Source: an uncultured Treponema sp. (GTDB lineage: Bacteria > Spirochaetota > Spirochaetia > Treponematales > Treponemataceae). Taken from it: a DNA stretch of 12,059 nt. Shown here piece after piece: positions 1 through 6,655 of this stretch. The stretch covers positions 1-12,059 of the forward strand of contig CALAEZ010000114.1 of NCBI GenBank assembly GCA_937891125.1, given 5' to 3'. The position numbers and the translations under genes were made by a program. The notes under the pieces were generated by a model, which did not search any database, had not been told where the DNA came from, and worked only from the letters and a program-made list of their open reading frames with translations. How positions within the stretch are numbered: the first letter of the stretch is position 1; the number at the start of each line of letters is the position of its first letter.

Positions 1-4
1 TTTG

Positions 5-25
5 AAAAACCGCAGGCTCGCCTGC
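5..25 (-). terminator. Candidate intrinsic terminator downstream of the cyclase gene
   Basis: Read on the minus strand, a short GC-rich stem (GCAGGC/GCCTGC, positions 25-12, with a very small loop) is followed by GG and five T residues (9-5). This is the arrangement of a Rho-independent terminator. It lies about 175 nt past the stop codon of the minus-strand cyclase gene, so it could end that transcript. It could equally belong to a gene just outside the window. The stem is only 5-6 bp, so the call is moderate. Confidence 0.4.
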
Positions 26-139
26 TACAGGCTGATTGTGCTTGTAATTATGTACAGTTGCCGCGCGCCACAATAAATGTAGGACGATTTGCGTGCCACG
101 GATGGCCCCTACAACAACTGCCTGCCGATAAGTGCACGA

Positions 140-164
140 CGAGTTTGCACAACGTGCAAACTCG
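140..164. repeat. Perfect inverted repeat, 11-bp stem with 3-nt loop
   Basis: CGAGTTTGCAC (140-150) is followed by AAC and its exact reverse complement (154-164). It lies six bases from a second, larger hairpin at 171-217, and both are just past the cyclase stop codon. No T-run follows on either strand, so it is not a classic terminator. The GAGTTT/AAACTC core resembles the centre of the larger palindrome near 11467, which suggests a dispersed repeat family or a shared 3'-end structure. Confidence 0.75.
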
Positions 165-170
165 CAGACC

Positions 171-217
171 GACAAAGGGCACGATTAGTGCCTGAGGCAC
201 TAATCGTGCCCTTTGTC
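171..217. repeat. Perfect 22-bp inverted repeat spanning the cyclase stop codon
   Basis: Positions 171-192 are the exact reverse complement of 196-217, separated by a 3-nt loop (TGA, 193-195). The right arm contains the last codons and the TAG stop (202-200) of the minus-strand cyclase gene, so in its mRNA the stop codon is inside a very stable hairpin. There is no U-tract after it. Possible roles are transcript 3'-end protection, termination without a U-tract, or a hairpin that forms only after the last ribosome leaves. The pairing is seen directly; the function is inferred. Confidence 0.8.
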
Positions 218-3043
218 AGTCATCACGTACACGCCGTCCCAGGCGCCATGCTTTCCCTGCGCAATAAAATCCTTGCAGCGCGCAATAAACACTGCGGGCG
301 TGCCGTCATCTGCACCAAACAGCGCCTGCGCCTTTTCGTACAGCGCGAGCGCTTCTTCAAAATTTCCAGCAAGGTATGCCTCGCTTGCGCTATCAAAGAC
401 TGCAGCCGCTTCTATCTGCTCTCGGTTCATCTCGCTTCGTATACCAAGCACGTTATACAGCTGCACGGGCACTTCTTTACCGACAACGCGCACGCGGTCA
501 AGCTTTCTAAACACGAGCAAATCCTTGCAGTCACTCGCGTTTGCCAGCTGCCACGTTGCCTCGCTCACCAAAATCCAGGAAGCATACGCCTTGTTAACGC
601 CCTCTAAGCGGCTTGCAAGATTTACGTTATCGCCCATCATCGTGTAGTTAAACTTAGCATTCGTGCCCATATTGCCGACGACCATGCTACCCGTGTTTAT
701 GCCGATGCGCGTTTCAAGCCTCATCGGAAGCTCCGACGCATGTTCTGCGTTGTAGGCAAATTCCGCCTGCTTCATGCGCACGGCAGCAAGACAGGCGCTG
801 TAGGCATGATTTTTCAAATCAACCGGCGCTCCAAAGAACGACACGATTGCGTCACCAATGTACTTGTCAATGGTGCCTTCTGCCTCAAGGATGCGGTCGC
901 TCATGGCGCCTAAGTAATCATTCAGAATGTTAACTAATGCTGTCGGCGTTACCATTTCGCTGAACGTAGAGAACGAACGCACGTCGCTAAAGAGCGCGGT
1001 CATCTCTTTTTCATCGCCGCCAAGCTTAAGCTTTTCAGGATTTTTTACAATCTGGTCAACAACAGACGGCGCTAAGTACGTGCTGAACGCATTGCGCAAA
1101 AAGCGCTTATCCTTGTCGCTTGCCAAAAAATTTAAGATGACGACCGCCAAAAATGCGCTAATCGCAATGGCGCCTGGCGCAAAGGCTGGCAGATACACGC
1201 CCATGCTCATCATACCCAGCGGCGGCAGCGCTATGGCAAGCGCCACCACGAGCACCGACGGCGTTGCGTAGCGGAGCGAGTTTCCTTTTTCGCTTCTGAG
1301 CGCCGCAAGAACTGAAAGCACCATCACCACAAGCGTAAACGGGAGCCAATGCACGGGTCGCACAAAATCCTGCTGCAAAATCGTGTTGTAGACATTTGCG
1401 TGCGTACCGACATTAGGGTACGCGCGATTAAACGGCGTATTTCCCAAATCGGTCGTGCTGCTTGCCGTTTCGCCAATAATGCAGAAGGCGCCCGCATAGT
1501 TTTTTTTGAGCTCGCCAAAGCTTTCGTCATAAAAGGCGCTTTCATGCGTCAAATCTGCAAACAGCGCGTTAATGTCAGCGGAAAGCGAGTCAATCTGCTC
1601 GGGGGCAAGCTCGTCCTGCATGTCAGAAAGGCGGCTGACAATGGCGCCTGCATGGTCGGCTTGTAAAAACGAATGTACGCCCGCAAAAAAATCAGCACGG
1701 GCAGCAAAATACGCCTCGTAATCTGCATCGGTGAGCGCGCCGTCAAGCGCAGCACCCGCTCCGTCATAGCCACTGCACGCATCTAACAGTGTGGCGCGGT
1801 AGGCTGCAAGCTCGCTGTAGTACGACAGCAGCTCCTTTGTTTGCGCCATATACGCCATAGCAGATCCATCCGCGTTCCAAAGCGAAAAGCCGCTGAGCGT
1901 TTCAAGCAGCGAAACGATATTTTTTTCCATCTGATTAATCTGGTACAGAAAATACACGCTTTCATGACGGAACGAATCCTTAAACTCCTTATGCAGCCAG
2001 TTGATGAGCATACGTCCATGGCTGTCGAGCGGAATGACGATGTCGCGCCGTTTTTCGCTCCCTGGCATCAGCGCCCGCACAAGACGCACACTTGAGCGCT
2101 CGCGCACGATTCGTTCTGGCGCAAGCTGTCGCAACAGTGGCGCAAACGTCAGCTGAGCCACGTAGCGGGCGTCAGCACCGTCGCCATGCTTATGCAGCAG
2201 CTCAACACGGCGGCGTGTGCCATCGCTGTCTAACACAACGTTGGTAAAGCCCGCTCCGTGCGCGTGATGCATAAAGAGCGCGAGCGCTGGAGCAAACCCC
2301 AGCTCATTTCCCTGATCGTGCGCGTAGTAGCGGTTTGCCGCGCTGATTCTGTCTGCGGCATCGAAAACGCCATCGTATAAAAAGCGGCCGGTAACGTACG
2401 CATCTTCTTCCGGCGTCACCTTTGTTTCTATGTTTACAATATTGATGGTAAGCCAGCTGTTGCCAAAAAACTGCAGGGCAGAAGCAAAAAAGCTGTCGTT
2501 ATCGCGATACACGCTTTGTTCCACAGAATCGCGCAAGGCATCCATGCCAGGATTAACGTAGCTGGTAATCAGCTCATCTGCCATCGCAGAAACATCTCGC
2601 TGCGTCACATAGCCACTTTCTACCGCTCCTGAAAGCTCGCCAATCAGGTCAGCAATTTCGTGCTTTTGGCTGTCAAAGGCTGCACTCAGTTTTTCGGCGG
2701 CATCAGGTGCCACTGCAAGATTTGACGGCGACAGGTATTCAATATCAAAAACAGCGGTTGCCGCGCCAAGCTCCTTCATGCGAAGCAAGGCGTCAGCAAG
2801 CTTATCGCGCGTCCATGGCCACGGTCCCATCTCTTCAAGCGACTGATTATCGACCTCTACAAACAGCACCTCTGGGCGCGACTGCGGCGCCTTATGCAGT
2901 CCTAACAGCAAATCATACAAGCGGTAGTCAAATTTCTGCAAAAGACCTGCAAGCATGAGCACGAACCAAAAAATGCTGACAATCAAAGCGACGACAGGAC
3001 GAGCGCCCTTGCGCAAAAAAACGTTTTCTTTCTGTTTTTCCAT
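200..3043 (-). CDS. CHASE2-domain class III adenylate cyclase, membrane bound
   Basis: A 947-residue protein predicted to make cAMP from ATP. One membrane helix (about residues 14-35) is followed by a large extracytoplasmic CHASE2 region (about 37-565), three more helices (about 566-582, 594-612, 619-640) and a cytoplasmic cyclase domain (about 676-860). All six key class III residues are visible: metal-binding D687 (FSDVR) and D731 (YIGDA), adenine-selecting K727 and D805 (MGDNVN), and catalytic N808 and R812, so ATP rather than GTP is the likely substrate. The tail (about 865-947) has a TPR-like segment ending in WDGVYVM, common in this family. The CHASE2 region is larger than usual, with apparent insertions near residues 107-182 and 355-510. 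I chose the ATG at 3043 because the frame further upstream runs through the divergent gene and its promoter. No Shine-Dalgarno is visible; the mRNA may be leaderless. Confidence 0.93.
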   Translation of the reverse strand: MEKQKENVFLRKGARPVVALIVSIFWFVLMLAGLLQKFDYRLYDLLLGLHKAPQSRPEVLFVEVDNQSLEEMGPWPWTRDKLADALLRMKELGAATAVFDIEYLSPSNLAVAPDAAEKLSAAFDSQKHEIADLIGELSGAVESGYVTQRDVSAMADELITSYVNPGMDALRDSVEQSVYRDNDSFFASALQFFGNSWLTINIVNIETKVTPEEDAYVTGRFLYDGVFDAADRISAANRYYAHDQGNELGFAPALALFMHHAHGAGFTNVVLDSDGTRRRVELLHKHGDGADARYVAQLTFAPLLRQLAPERIVRERSSVRLVRALMPGSEKRRDIVIPLDSHGRMLINWLHKEFKDSFRHESVYFLYQINQMEKNIVSLLETLSGFSLWNADGSAMAYMAQTKELLSYYSELAAYRATLLDACSGYDGAGAALDGALTDADYEAYFAARADFFAGVHSFLQADHAGAIVSRLSDMQDELAPEQIDSLSADINALFADLTHESAFYDESFGELKKNYAGAFCIIGETASSTTDLGNTPFNRAYPNVGTHANVYNTILQQDFVRPVHWLPFTLVVMVLSVLAALRSEKGNSLRYATPSVLVVALAIALPPLGMMSMGVYLPAFAPGAIAISAFLAVVILNFLASDKDKRFLRNAFSTYLAPSVVDQIVKNPEKLKLGGDEKEMTALFSDVRSFSTFSEMVTPTALVNILNDYLGAMSDRILEAEGTIDKYIGDAIVSFFGAPVDLKNHAYSACLAAVRMKQAEFAYNAEHASELPMRLETRIGINTGSMVVGNMGTNAKFNYTMMGDNVNLASRLEGVNKAYASWILVSEATWQLANASDCKDLLVFRKLDRVRVVGKEVPVQLYNVLGIRSEMNREQIEAAAVFDSASEAYLAGNFEEALALYEKAQALFGADDGTPAVFIARCKDFIAQGKHGAWDGVYVMTDKGHD

Positions 3044-3070
3044 GACAAGAAGTATATCACATGATATAAT
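3042..3070 (+). promoter_or_regulatory. Sigma70-type promoter of the envelope operon
   Basis: ATGACA (3042-3047, 5 of 6 to the -35 consensus), a 17-bp spacer, and a perfect TATAAT (3065-3070) preceded by an extended -10 TGN (3062-3064). Transcription should start near 3077, about 30 nt before the ATG at 3108, which has a strong Shine-Dalgarno (AGGA within 3098-3104). It overlaps almost completely with the divergent cyclase promoter. Confidence 0.8.
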
Positions 3071-3078
3071 TCTATCAA
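3051..3078 (-). promoter_or_regulatory. Sigma70-type promoter of the cyclase gene, probably leaderless
   Basis: On the minus strand: TTGATA (3078-3073), a 16-bp spacer, then TATACT (3056-3051) preceded by TGTGA, which supplies an extended -10 TG. Each hexamer matches the consensus at 5 of 6 positions. Only seven bases separate the -10 from the ATG at 3043, so the expected start site falls on or one base from the A of the start codon. This agrees with the absence of a Shine-Dalgarno site. Confidence 0.68.
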
Positions 3079-3107
3079 ACAATTTTAAGAGATTTTTCGG
3101 AGGACGC

Positions 3108-3554
3108 ATGAAAAAAAGTATTCTGACGCTAGCCGTTTTGCTTTTTTCGCTAGCAGCGTTTGCACAAAGTGCAGAAAAAATCAGCGAGCTGCTTACGTCA
3201 AAGAAGGCAACCTTTGCACAGGCCGCATACCTAGCGGCAGCGCTCACTGACGACAGTGCAGAGCTCACCGAAGAGGCTGCATTTACGAAAATGGTGCAGG
3301 CAGGCGCAATTCGTGCAGACCGCAAGGCAGATGACGCCATCACGCTAAAAGAGCTGGCAAAGCTGTACATGCAGGCAACAGGACTAAAGGGCGGACTTTT
3401 TTACACGCTTTTTGGCACACCACGCTACGCCTACCGCGAGCTCAAAGCGCAGGGCATTATTCCTGAGCAGGCAGATCCATCACAGCAGGTAACCGGACGC
3501 GAAACAATTGCCGTCTTAAACGGCTGTCTTTCACTGACAGGAGGCGCACAATGA
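3108..3554 (+). CDS. Small exported protein, possibly SLH-like, first gene of the envelope operon
   Basis: A 148-residue protein with a clear Sec signal peptide (MKKSILTLAVLLFSLAAFAQ, residues 1-20). I do not recognise a named family. The mature part is mostly helical. It has segments that loosely resemble S-layer-homology motifs: ITLKELAKLYMQ, and a tail of the form YRELKAQGII..DP..QVTGRETIAVL. That resemblance is my reading by eye. The ATG at 3108 is chosen because it follows a Shine-Dalgarno (CGGAGG, 3098-3103) by 4 nt and starts the signal peptide; the frame stays open upstream through the promoter. The stop codon overlaps the next gene's ATG (ATGA, 3551-3554), so the two products are probably made in linked amounts. 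Its location is probably periplasmic. Confidence 0.85.
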   Translation: MKKSILTLAVLLFSLAAFAQSAEKISELLTSKKATFAQAAYLAAALTDDSAELTEEAAFTKMVQAGAIRADRKADDAITLKELAKLYMQATGLKGGLFYTLFGTPRYAYRELKAQGIIPEQADPSQQVTGRETIAVLNGCLSLTGGAQ

Positions 3555-4735
3555 AAAAAACACTGCGTACACTCAGCACGGCGCTTGCGCTTGCTTCCCT
3601 TTCGGCTGCCTACAGCATTGATTTTGGCGCGCTACTTTCAAATGACTCAAATCTTACGGGAAACAAATACGCAAAACTCATGCTTGACCAGAGCGACACG
3701 GCAAGCGCCTGGATTAAAGTGCCACTCGGAAAAGACGCCTACTTTACGACAGAAGGCATGTACCGCTTTGAAAAAAAGTGGATTGACCTGTTTGACGTTG
3801 AAGAAAACGCAAAATCTGCCGACGATGAATCTTGCGTAGACCTATCGCTTGCCAAATTCCAGCTCCAGAAGGAACTACCGTCTGGGCTTTTTACGCTTTC
3901 AGCAGGGCGCTTTGCTACCGCTGACACCACCAGCGTTATCTACGCACAGGCAGGCGACGGCGTTGCCCTTACCTACGCCATTCCCGGCCTACAACTTTCT
4001 GCGTACGGCGCCTACACCGGTTTACTGAACACGCGCACGGTTTCCATACTCAACGAAGACGGCTACGCAGACGAGGAGCCGTCAAAAAAATATGATTTTG
4101 CTGCAAAATACGCCGTCGCCGCACTTACCGCATCAGCGACAGGCTTTATCGGAAGCCAGACTGCAAGCATACAGGCGCTCGGTGCTTTCCGTCTTGAAGA
4201 CGAGAGCTTTAATCGGCTGTATGCAACGCTCGCTTTTTCAGGCCCCGTGCTACCGCGCGTGTACTACACGGCGTCGTCAACGCTTGCGCTTCGCACGTAT
4301 GACGGCGAAAACGAGCTTTCTAATCTGACAAAAGCATCGCTTACGCTGTTTGCAGAGCCAAAATCGCTTTCGCTCAGCGCAGCTGCCGTGTATGCTTCTG
4401 GCGAGCAGGGACCGTTCAAGGCATTTGAAGGCGTAACAAGCCAAACGGCTGTCCGCGCATTAAACGGCCGCACCGAATACACCGGGCTCATAAAAGCAGG
4501 CCTTGCCGCTTCTGCTAAGCCCTGCCGCACCTTGCTGACCGCTCTCGGCGCAGACCTTATTTTTGACGCCGCCGACACCGCGGTAGGCTACGAAGGCTTT
4601 CAGTGGCAGCTGAGCGCCTCGTGGCAGCTAGTAAGCGACGTTTCTCTTTCGCTTTTGACCTATCAGTATTATGACGTCGATGATGATGACAGAAATAAAA
4701 GCTGCATCGACATTTCGTGCGCTATCGCTTTCTAA
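3551..4735 (+). CDS. Probable outer-membrane beta-barrel protein
   Basis: A 394-residue protein with an N-terminal signal peptide (about residues 1-20). A long series of alternating hydrophobic/polar stretches rich in Tyr, Ala, Ser and Thr follows, for example LFTLSAGRF, VALTYAIPGLQLSAYGAY and VSLSLLTYQYY. It ends in a strand-like CIDISCAIAF. A terminal Phe after an alternating strand is the usual signal for insertion of beta-barrels by BamA. No plug, porin or TonB-box family is recognisable, so the cargo or partner is unknown. AGGAGG (3539-3544) lies 6 nt before the ATG, and the start overlaps the stop of the upstream gene, indicating translational coupling. The FecR-domain gene follows after 48 nt. 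Together they suggest an envelope complex. A non-barrel periplasmic beta protein is the alternative. Confidence 0.8.
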   Translation: MKKTLRTLSTALALASLSAAYSIDFGALLSNDSNLTGNKYAKLMLDQSDTASAWIKVPLGKDAYFTTEGMYRFEKKWIDLFDVEENAKSADDESCVDLSLAKFQLQKELPSGLFTLSAGRFATADTTSVIYAQAGDGVALTYAIPGLQLSAYGAYTGLLNTRTVSILNEDGYADEEPSKKYDFAAKYAVAALTASATGFIGSQTASIQALGAFRLEDESFNRLYATLAFSGPVLPRVYYTASSTLALRTYDGENELSNLTKASLTLFAEPKSLSLSAAAVYASGEQGPFKAFEGVTSQTAVRALNGRTEYTGLIKAGLAASAKPCRTLLTALGADLIFDAADTAVGYEGFQWQLSASWQLVSDVSLSLLTYQYYDVDDDDRNKSCIDISCAIAF

Positions 4736-4783
4736 GCGAGGAAGACGACAGCGTATGACAGCAGATTTTGATGGAGGTAATCT

Positions 4784-5584
4784 ATGAAAAAAACAAGTGC
4801 AGTCGTAGCGTTTATCCTGCTTACCGCGGGCTCTCTGTTCGCTTTTGATGCCACGGTTGTGCAGGCAACAGGAAAAACAGAAATCTTAAAGGGAGAAGCC
4901 TGGCAACCGCTTTCGCAAGGTGACACGGTACGCAAGGGCGATGTGATTCAAACCGGCTTTAAGTCTCAGGTTATACTTAAAATAAAAGAGTCTACCGTAA
5001 CCATGGACTCACTTTCCCGGCTAACCGTTGAGCAACTTGCAGAAAAAGGGACAACAGACGAAACACGCCTGTTTTTAGATACGGGTTCGCTTAAAAGCGA
5101 CGTGCAGAAAAGCGAAAACCGCCGCGTCGGCTTTACGGTAAAAAGCCCCGTTGCAACGGCTTCTGTGCGCGGAACCATGCTTACGGTTGCCAATACCTTT
5201 AATGGCACTGACGTGTCTACGCAGCGCGGGCATGTTACGGTCTGGAAGACCAACAATGACGAGGCAGAAATAGCCGATGACGAGGACACGACGCAGGCGC
5301 CAGACGCTGGCAGCGAACCGACACCACGCGGCGCGATTTCGGTCGCGGCGGGGCAGGCAACGGCGGTTTCTGCAGGCGAGGCACAGGCAAGCTCTACACA
5401 GACGACCGCAACGCAGGCGGCGACCGCGCAGGCAGCAGCCACCACCACGCAGGCTTCCGTAGAGGCTGTCACCCAGGCCGCAACTGCCACGCAAACAGAA
5501 ATTGCAAGCACAACCACAACAAGCAGCAGCGTCAAAACGGGCACGGTAACCATAACCGCGTACGTTGACTCAAGCAGCAACTAA
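4784..5584 (+). CDS. FecR-domain exported protein with Ala/Thr/Gln-rich tail
   Basis: A 266-residue protein. It has a signal peptide (about residues 1-20, ending LFA) and then a FecR domain (about 25-160) with the family's typical phrases: early G-x-V-like strands, W..L..GD.V..GD.I.TGF.S, and the signature SPVATASVRGT near residues 123-133. The rest is acidic and then low-complexity (about 190-252), rich in Ala, Thr and Gln and encoded by repeated CAG-GCN codons. It lacks the cytoplasmic and membrane parts of the true anti-sigma FecR, so it is a stand-alone periplasmic or surface FecR protein. Such proteins often occur near CHASE2 cyclases, as here. The start has an excellent Shine-Dalgarno (GGAGGT, 4773-4778). 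It is probably the last gene of the operon that starts at 3108; a terminator candidate lies at 5734. Confidence 0.9.
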   Translation: MKKTSAVVAFILLTAGSLFAFDATVVQATGKTEILKGEAWQPLSQGDTVRKGDVIQTGFKSQVILKIKESTVTMDSLSRLTVEQLAEKGTTDETRLFLDTGSLKSDVQKSENRRVGFTVKSPVATASVRGTMLTVANTFNGTDVSTQRGHVTVWKTNNDEAEIADDEDTTQAPDAGSEPTPRGAISVAAGQATAVSAGEAQASSTQTTATQAATAQAAATTTQASVEAVTQAATATQTEIASTTTTSSSVKTGTVTITAYVDSSSN

Positions 5585-5627
5585 GAAAATAGGATGACTA
5601 AAAAGTTTGCTGAACAGCGTCATTCCG

Positions 5628-5652
5628 ATGCTTCGACAAGGCTTAGCAACCG
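5628..5652. repeat. Possible dispersed intergenic repeat fragment
   Basis: The phrase ATGCTTCGACAAGGCTTAGC and the few bases after it closely resemble a motif (GCTGAGC-TTGTCGAAGC on the other strand) that I recall as a recurrent intergenic repeat in several bacterial genomes. Only one copy is visible in this window, so the repeat nature is recall, not observation. Confidence 0.25.
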
Positions 5653-5733
5653 CAGACTGCTTGAAACTGAGGTGCAAATACAACGACCACACGCTTGGCG
5701 GCAAAGACGGCATCTTCTTTCTACTGTTCCGAC

Positions 5734-5756
5734 AGCGGTGCGCCGCTTTAGATTTT
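5734..5756 (+). terminator. Candidate intrinsic terminator after the FecR gene
   Basis: AGCGG (5734-5738), a TGCG loop and CCGCT (5743-5747) form a short GC-rich stem, followed by TTAGATTTT (5748-5756). It would end transcription of the 3108-5584 operon about 150 nt past the FecR stop. The stem is only 5 bp and the T-run is interrupted, so this is moderate evidence. Confidence 0.4.
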
Positions 5757-5762
5757 ACCTAC

Positions 5763-5817
5763 AGCAGATTTCATGTGCAGCGGCTTTTGCATGTTCCAAA
5801 AACATGCAGAATCTGCT
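5763..5817. repeat. Nested inverted repeat just upstream of the gene at 5829
   Basis: The outer arms AGCAGATT (5763-5770) and AATCTGCT (5810-5817) are exact complements. Inside them, TGCATGTT (5788-5795) and AACATGCA (5801-5808) form a perfect 8-bp stem with a 5-nt loop. The 17 nt between the left arms are unpaired, so the structure is a stem with a one-sided bulge. It ends 11 bases before the ATG and overlaps the only -10-like element, so it could be an operator or an RNA element. The pairing is clear; the role is inferred. Confidence 0.5.
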
Positions 5818-5822
5818 ACAGT
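5814..5822 (+). promoter_or_regulatory. Weak extended -10 element just before the 5829 start codon
   Basis: TGC followed by TACAGT (5817-5822, 4 of 6 to consensus) leaves six bases before the ATG at 5829, so transcription would start on the A of the start codon. The -35 position (5794-5799, TTCCAA) is poor. It is listed because the geometry matches the cyclase and clpP starts and because this gene also lacks a Shine-Dalgarno. Confidence 0.25.
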
Positions 5823-5828
5823 ATCTGC

Positions 5829-6623
5829 ATGAAGATTTTTTCTGCTTTTAATCACCAGATAACCGTTAAAGCGCTCACGCTTACCGTAGCGGTAGGAGCG
5901 CTTTTTGCATTTCAAGACTGCAACAGGCAGCAAACCGCCCCAAAAGCCCCCGAGACACCACTTCCAGCAACCGCACAAAAGCTTTCACGCATAGATGACG
6001 AAACAAAAGCCTTTCTTGACGGCAAGCACATCTGCGTTGTCCTCGGCTACGGCTACAATGACGAGAGCTTTGTTGAAAAATCGCGCCTCATGCTCGACCG
6101 CGACTACGGTGTCGAGACAGCAGAGAACGCAGGACTTATTTTGCTGTATGTGTACCCAGATGATTTTGACGTTGGCGGAAAAACGCGCATCAGTAAGCTC
6201 ACCTCGCTTTTAGACGAGCGGAAGCTTGCCGGTATTCTTATTCTCGGTGCGCCAGAGGGCATGAACATTCCGCTTGCAAAGCTACAGGATGCTGCTGGCG
6301 GCTCCCTGCCGTATCCGGTGTTCTCGCTGTTTACGCAGGACGATGTGCTTGCCTCGGAGGCAACAGCAGATTTTGTGCTTGATTATGCGCAAGGTGGCGA
6401 AACTGCAGCACTGCAAGAAGAGGTTGAAGTGACGCAAGATTTTGATGCGGATACGCTCATTTCCAACTCGATTCAAGAGATGATTTCGCTTAAAGGCGCC
6501 GTTTCACCCGATACCAACCTGCTGACGTTCGTGCAGGATATTGTTGGCAAAAATCGCGCCATTAGCCACTACACCGATGTTGAAAGCGGCATACAGGCGG
6601 CAAATCACTTTATCTTTCAGTAA
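5829..6623 (+). CDS. Exported, possibly lipid-anchored protein of unknown function
   Basis: A 264-residue protein that I cannot assign to a family. The N-terminus has a basic/hydrophobic signal-like segment (residues 11-28) followed by FQDC, with Cys31, and then a Pro/Ala/Gln-rich linker typical of lipoproteins. Asp at the position before Cys is atypical even for spirochaetal lipoboxes, so acylation is uncertain. The mature part alternates beta-strand and helix (ICVVLGYGY, LILLYVYPDDFD, LAGILILGAPEG, YPVFSLF), suggesting a Rossmann-like or periplasmic-binding-type alpha/beta fold. The frame is open upstream to 5607, but that extension has no natural composition and no ribosome-binding site, so I start at the ATG at 5829, which begins the signal peptide. 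The next gene follows after 32 nt, so the two may be co-transcribed. Confidence 0.8.
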   Translation: MKIFSAFNHQITVKALTLTVAVGALFAFQDCNRQQTAPKAPETPLPATAQKLSRIDDETKAFLDGKHICVVLGYGYNDESFVEKSRLMLDRDYGVETAENAGLILLYVYPDDFDVGGKTRISKLTSLLDERKLAGILILGAPEGMNIPLAKLQDAAGGSLPYPVFSLFTQDDVLASEATADFVLDYAQGGETAALQEEVEVTQDFDADTLISNSIQEMISLKGAVSPDTNLLTFVQDIVGKNRAISHYTDVESGIQAANHFIFQ

Positions 6624-6655
6624 CAGCATATTTTCTGCTCTCGGAGTCGCTTACC

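Larger units (their letters stand above)
5585..5828. other. Gene-free gap between the FecR operon and the next gene
   Basis: I see no convincing gene here. The open frames that cross it have no ribosome-binding site and lack normal protein composition. It contains a short sequence resembling a widespread dispersed repeat (about 5628-5652), a terminator candidate (5734-5756), a nested inverted repeat (5763-5817) and a weak extended -10 just before the next start codon. Confidence 0.6.

Noticed and set aside
78..113. TGTAGG/CCTACA inverted pair in the left intergenic region
   Set aside because: The arms are only 6 bp and separated by 24 nt with poor internal pairing; this is expected by chance.
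3044..3370. Extension of the cyclase frame to a start at 3370 (about 109 more residues)
   Set aside because: The extra part is antisense to the signal peptide and body of the 3108 gene, crosses both promoters and has shadow-like composition (Ser/Ala-rich). The protein's natural membrane-anchored N-terminus begins at 3043.
5380..5540. CAG-GC-rich repeats in the FecR tail as a tandem-repeat or phase-variation locus
   Set aside because: The units are degenerate with no fixed period; they reflect Gln-Ala codon use in a low-complexity tail.
4966..5580. 204-residue open frame on the minus strand opposite the FecR gene
   Set aside because: It is rich in Val, Ala and Cys as expected from the complement of Ala/Thr/Gln codons, has no ribosome-binding site, and the sense strand encodes a clear FecR protein.
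5607..5828. Upstream extension of the 5829 gene, or a separate small gene in 5594-5851
   Set aside because: There is no convincing Shine-Dalgarno, the composition is unnatural, a terminator-like stem lies inside, and the signal-peptide-like sequence starts at 5829.
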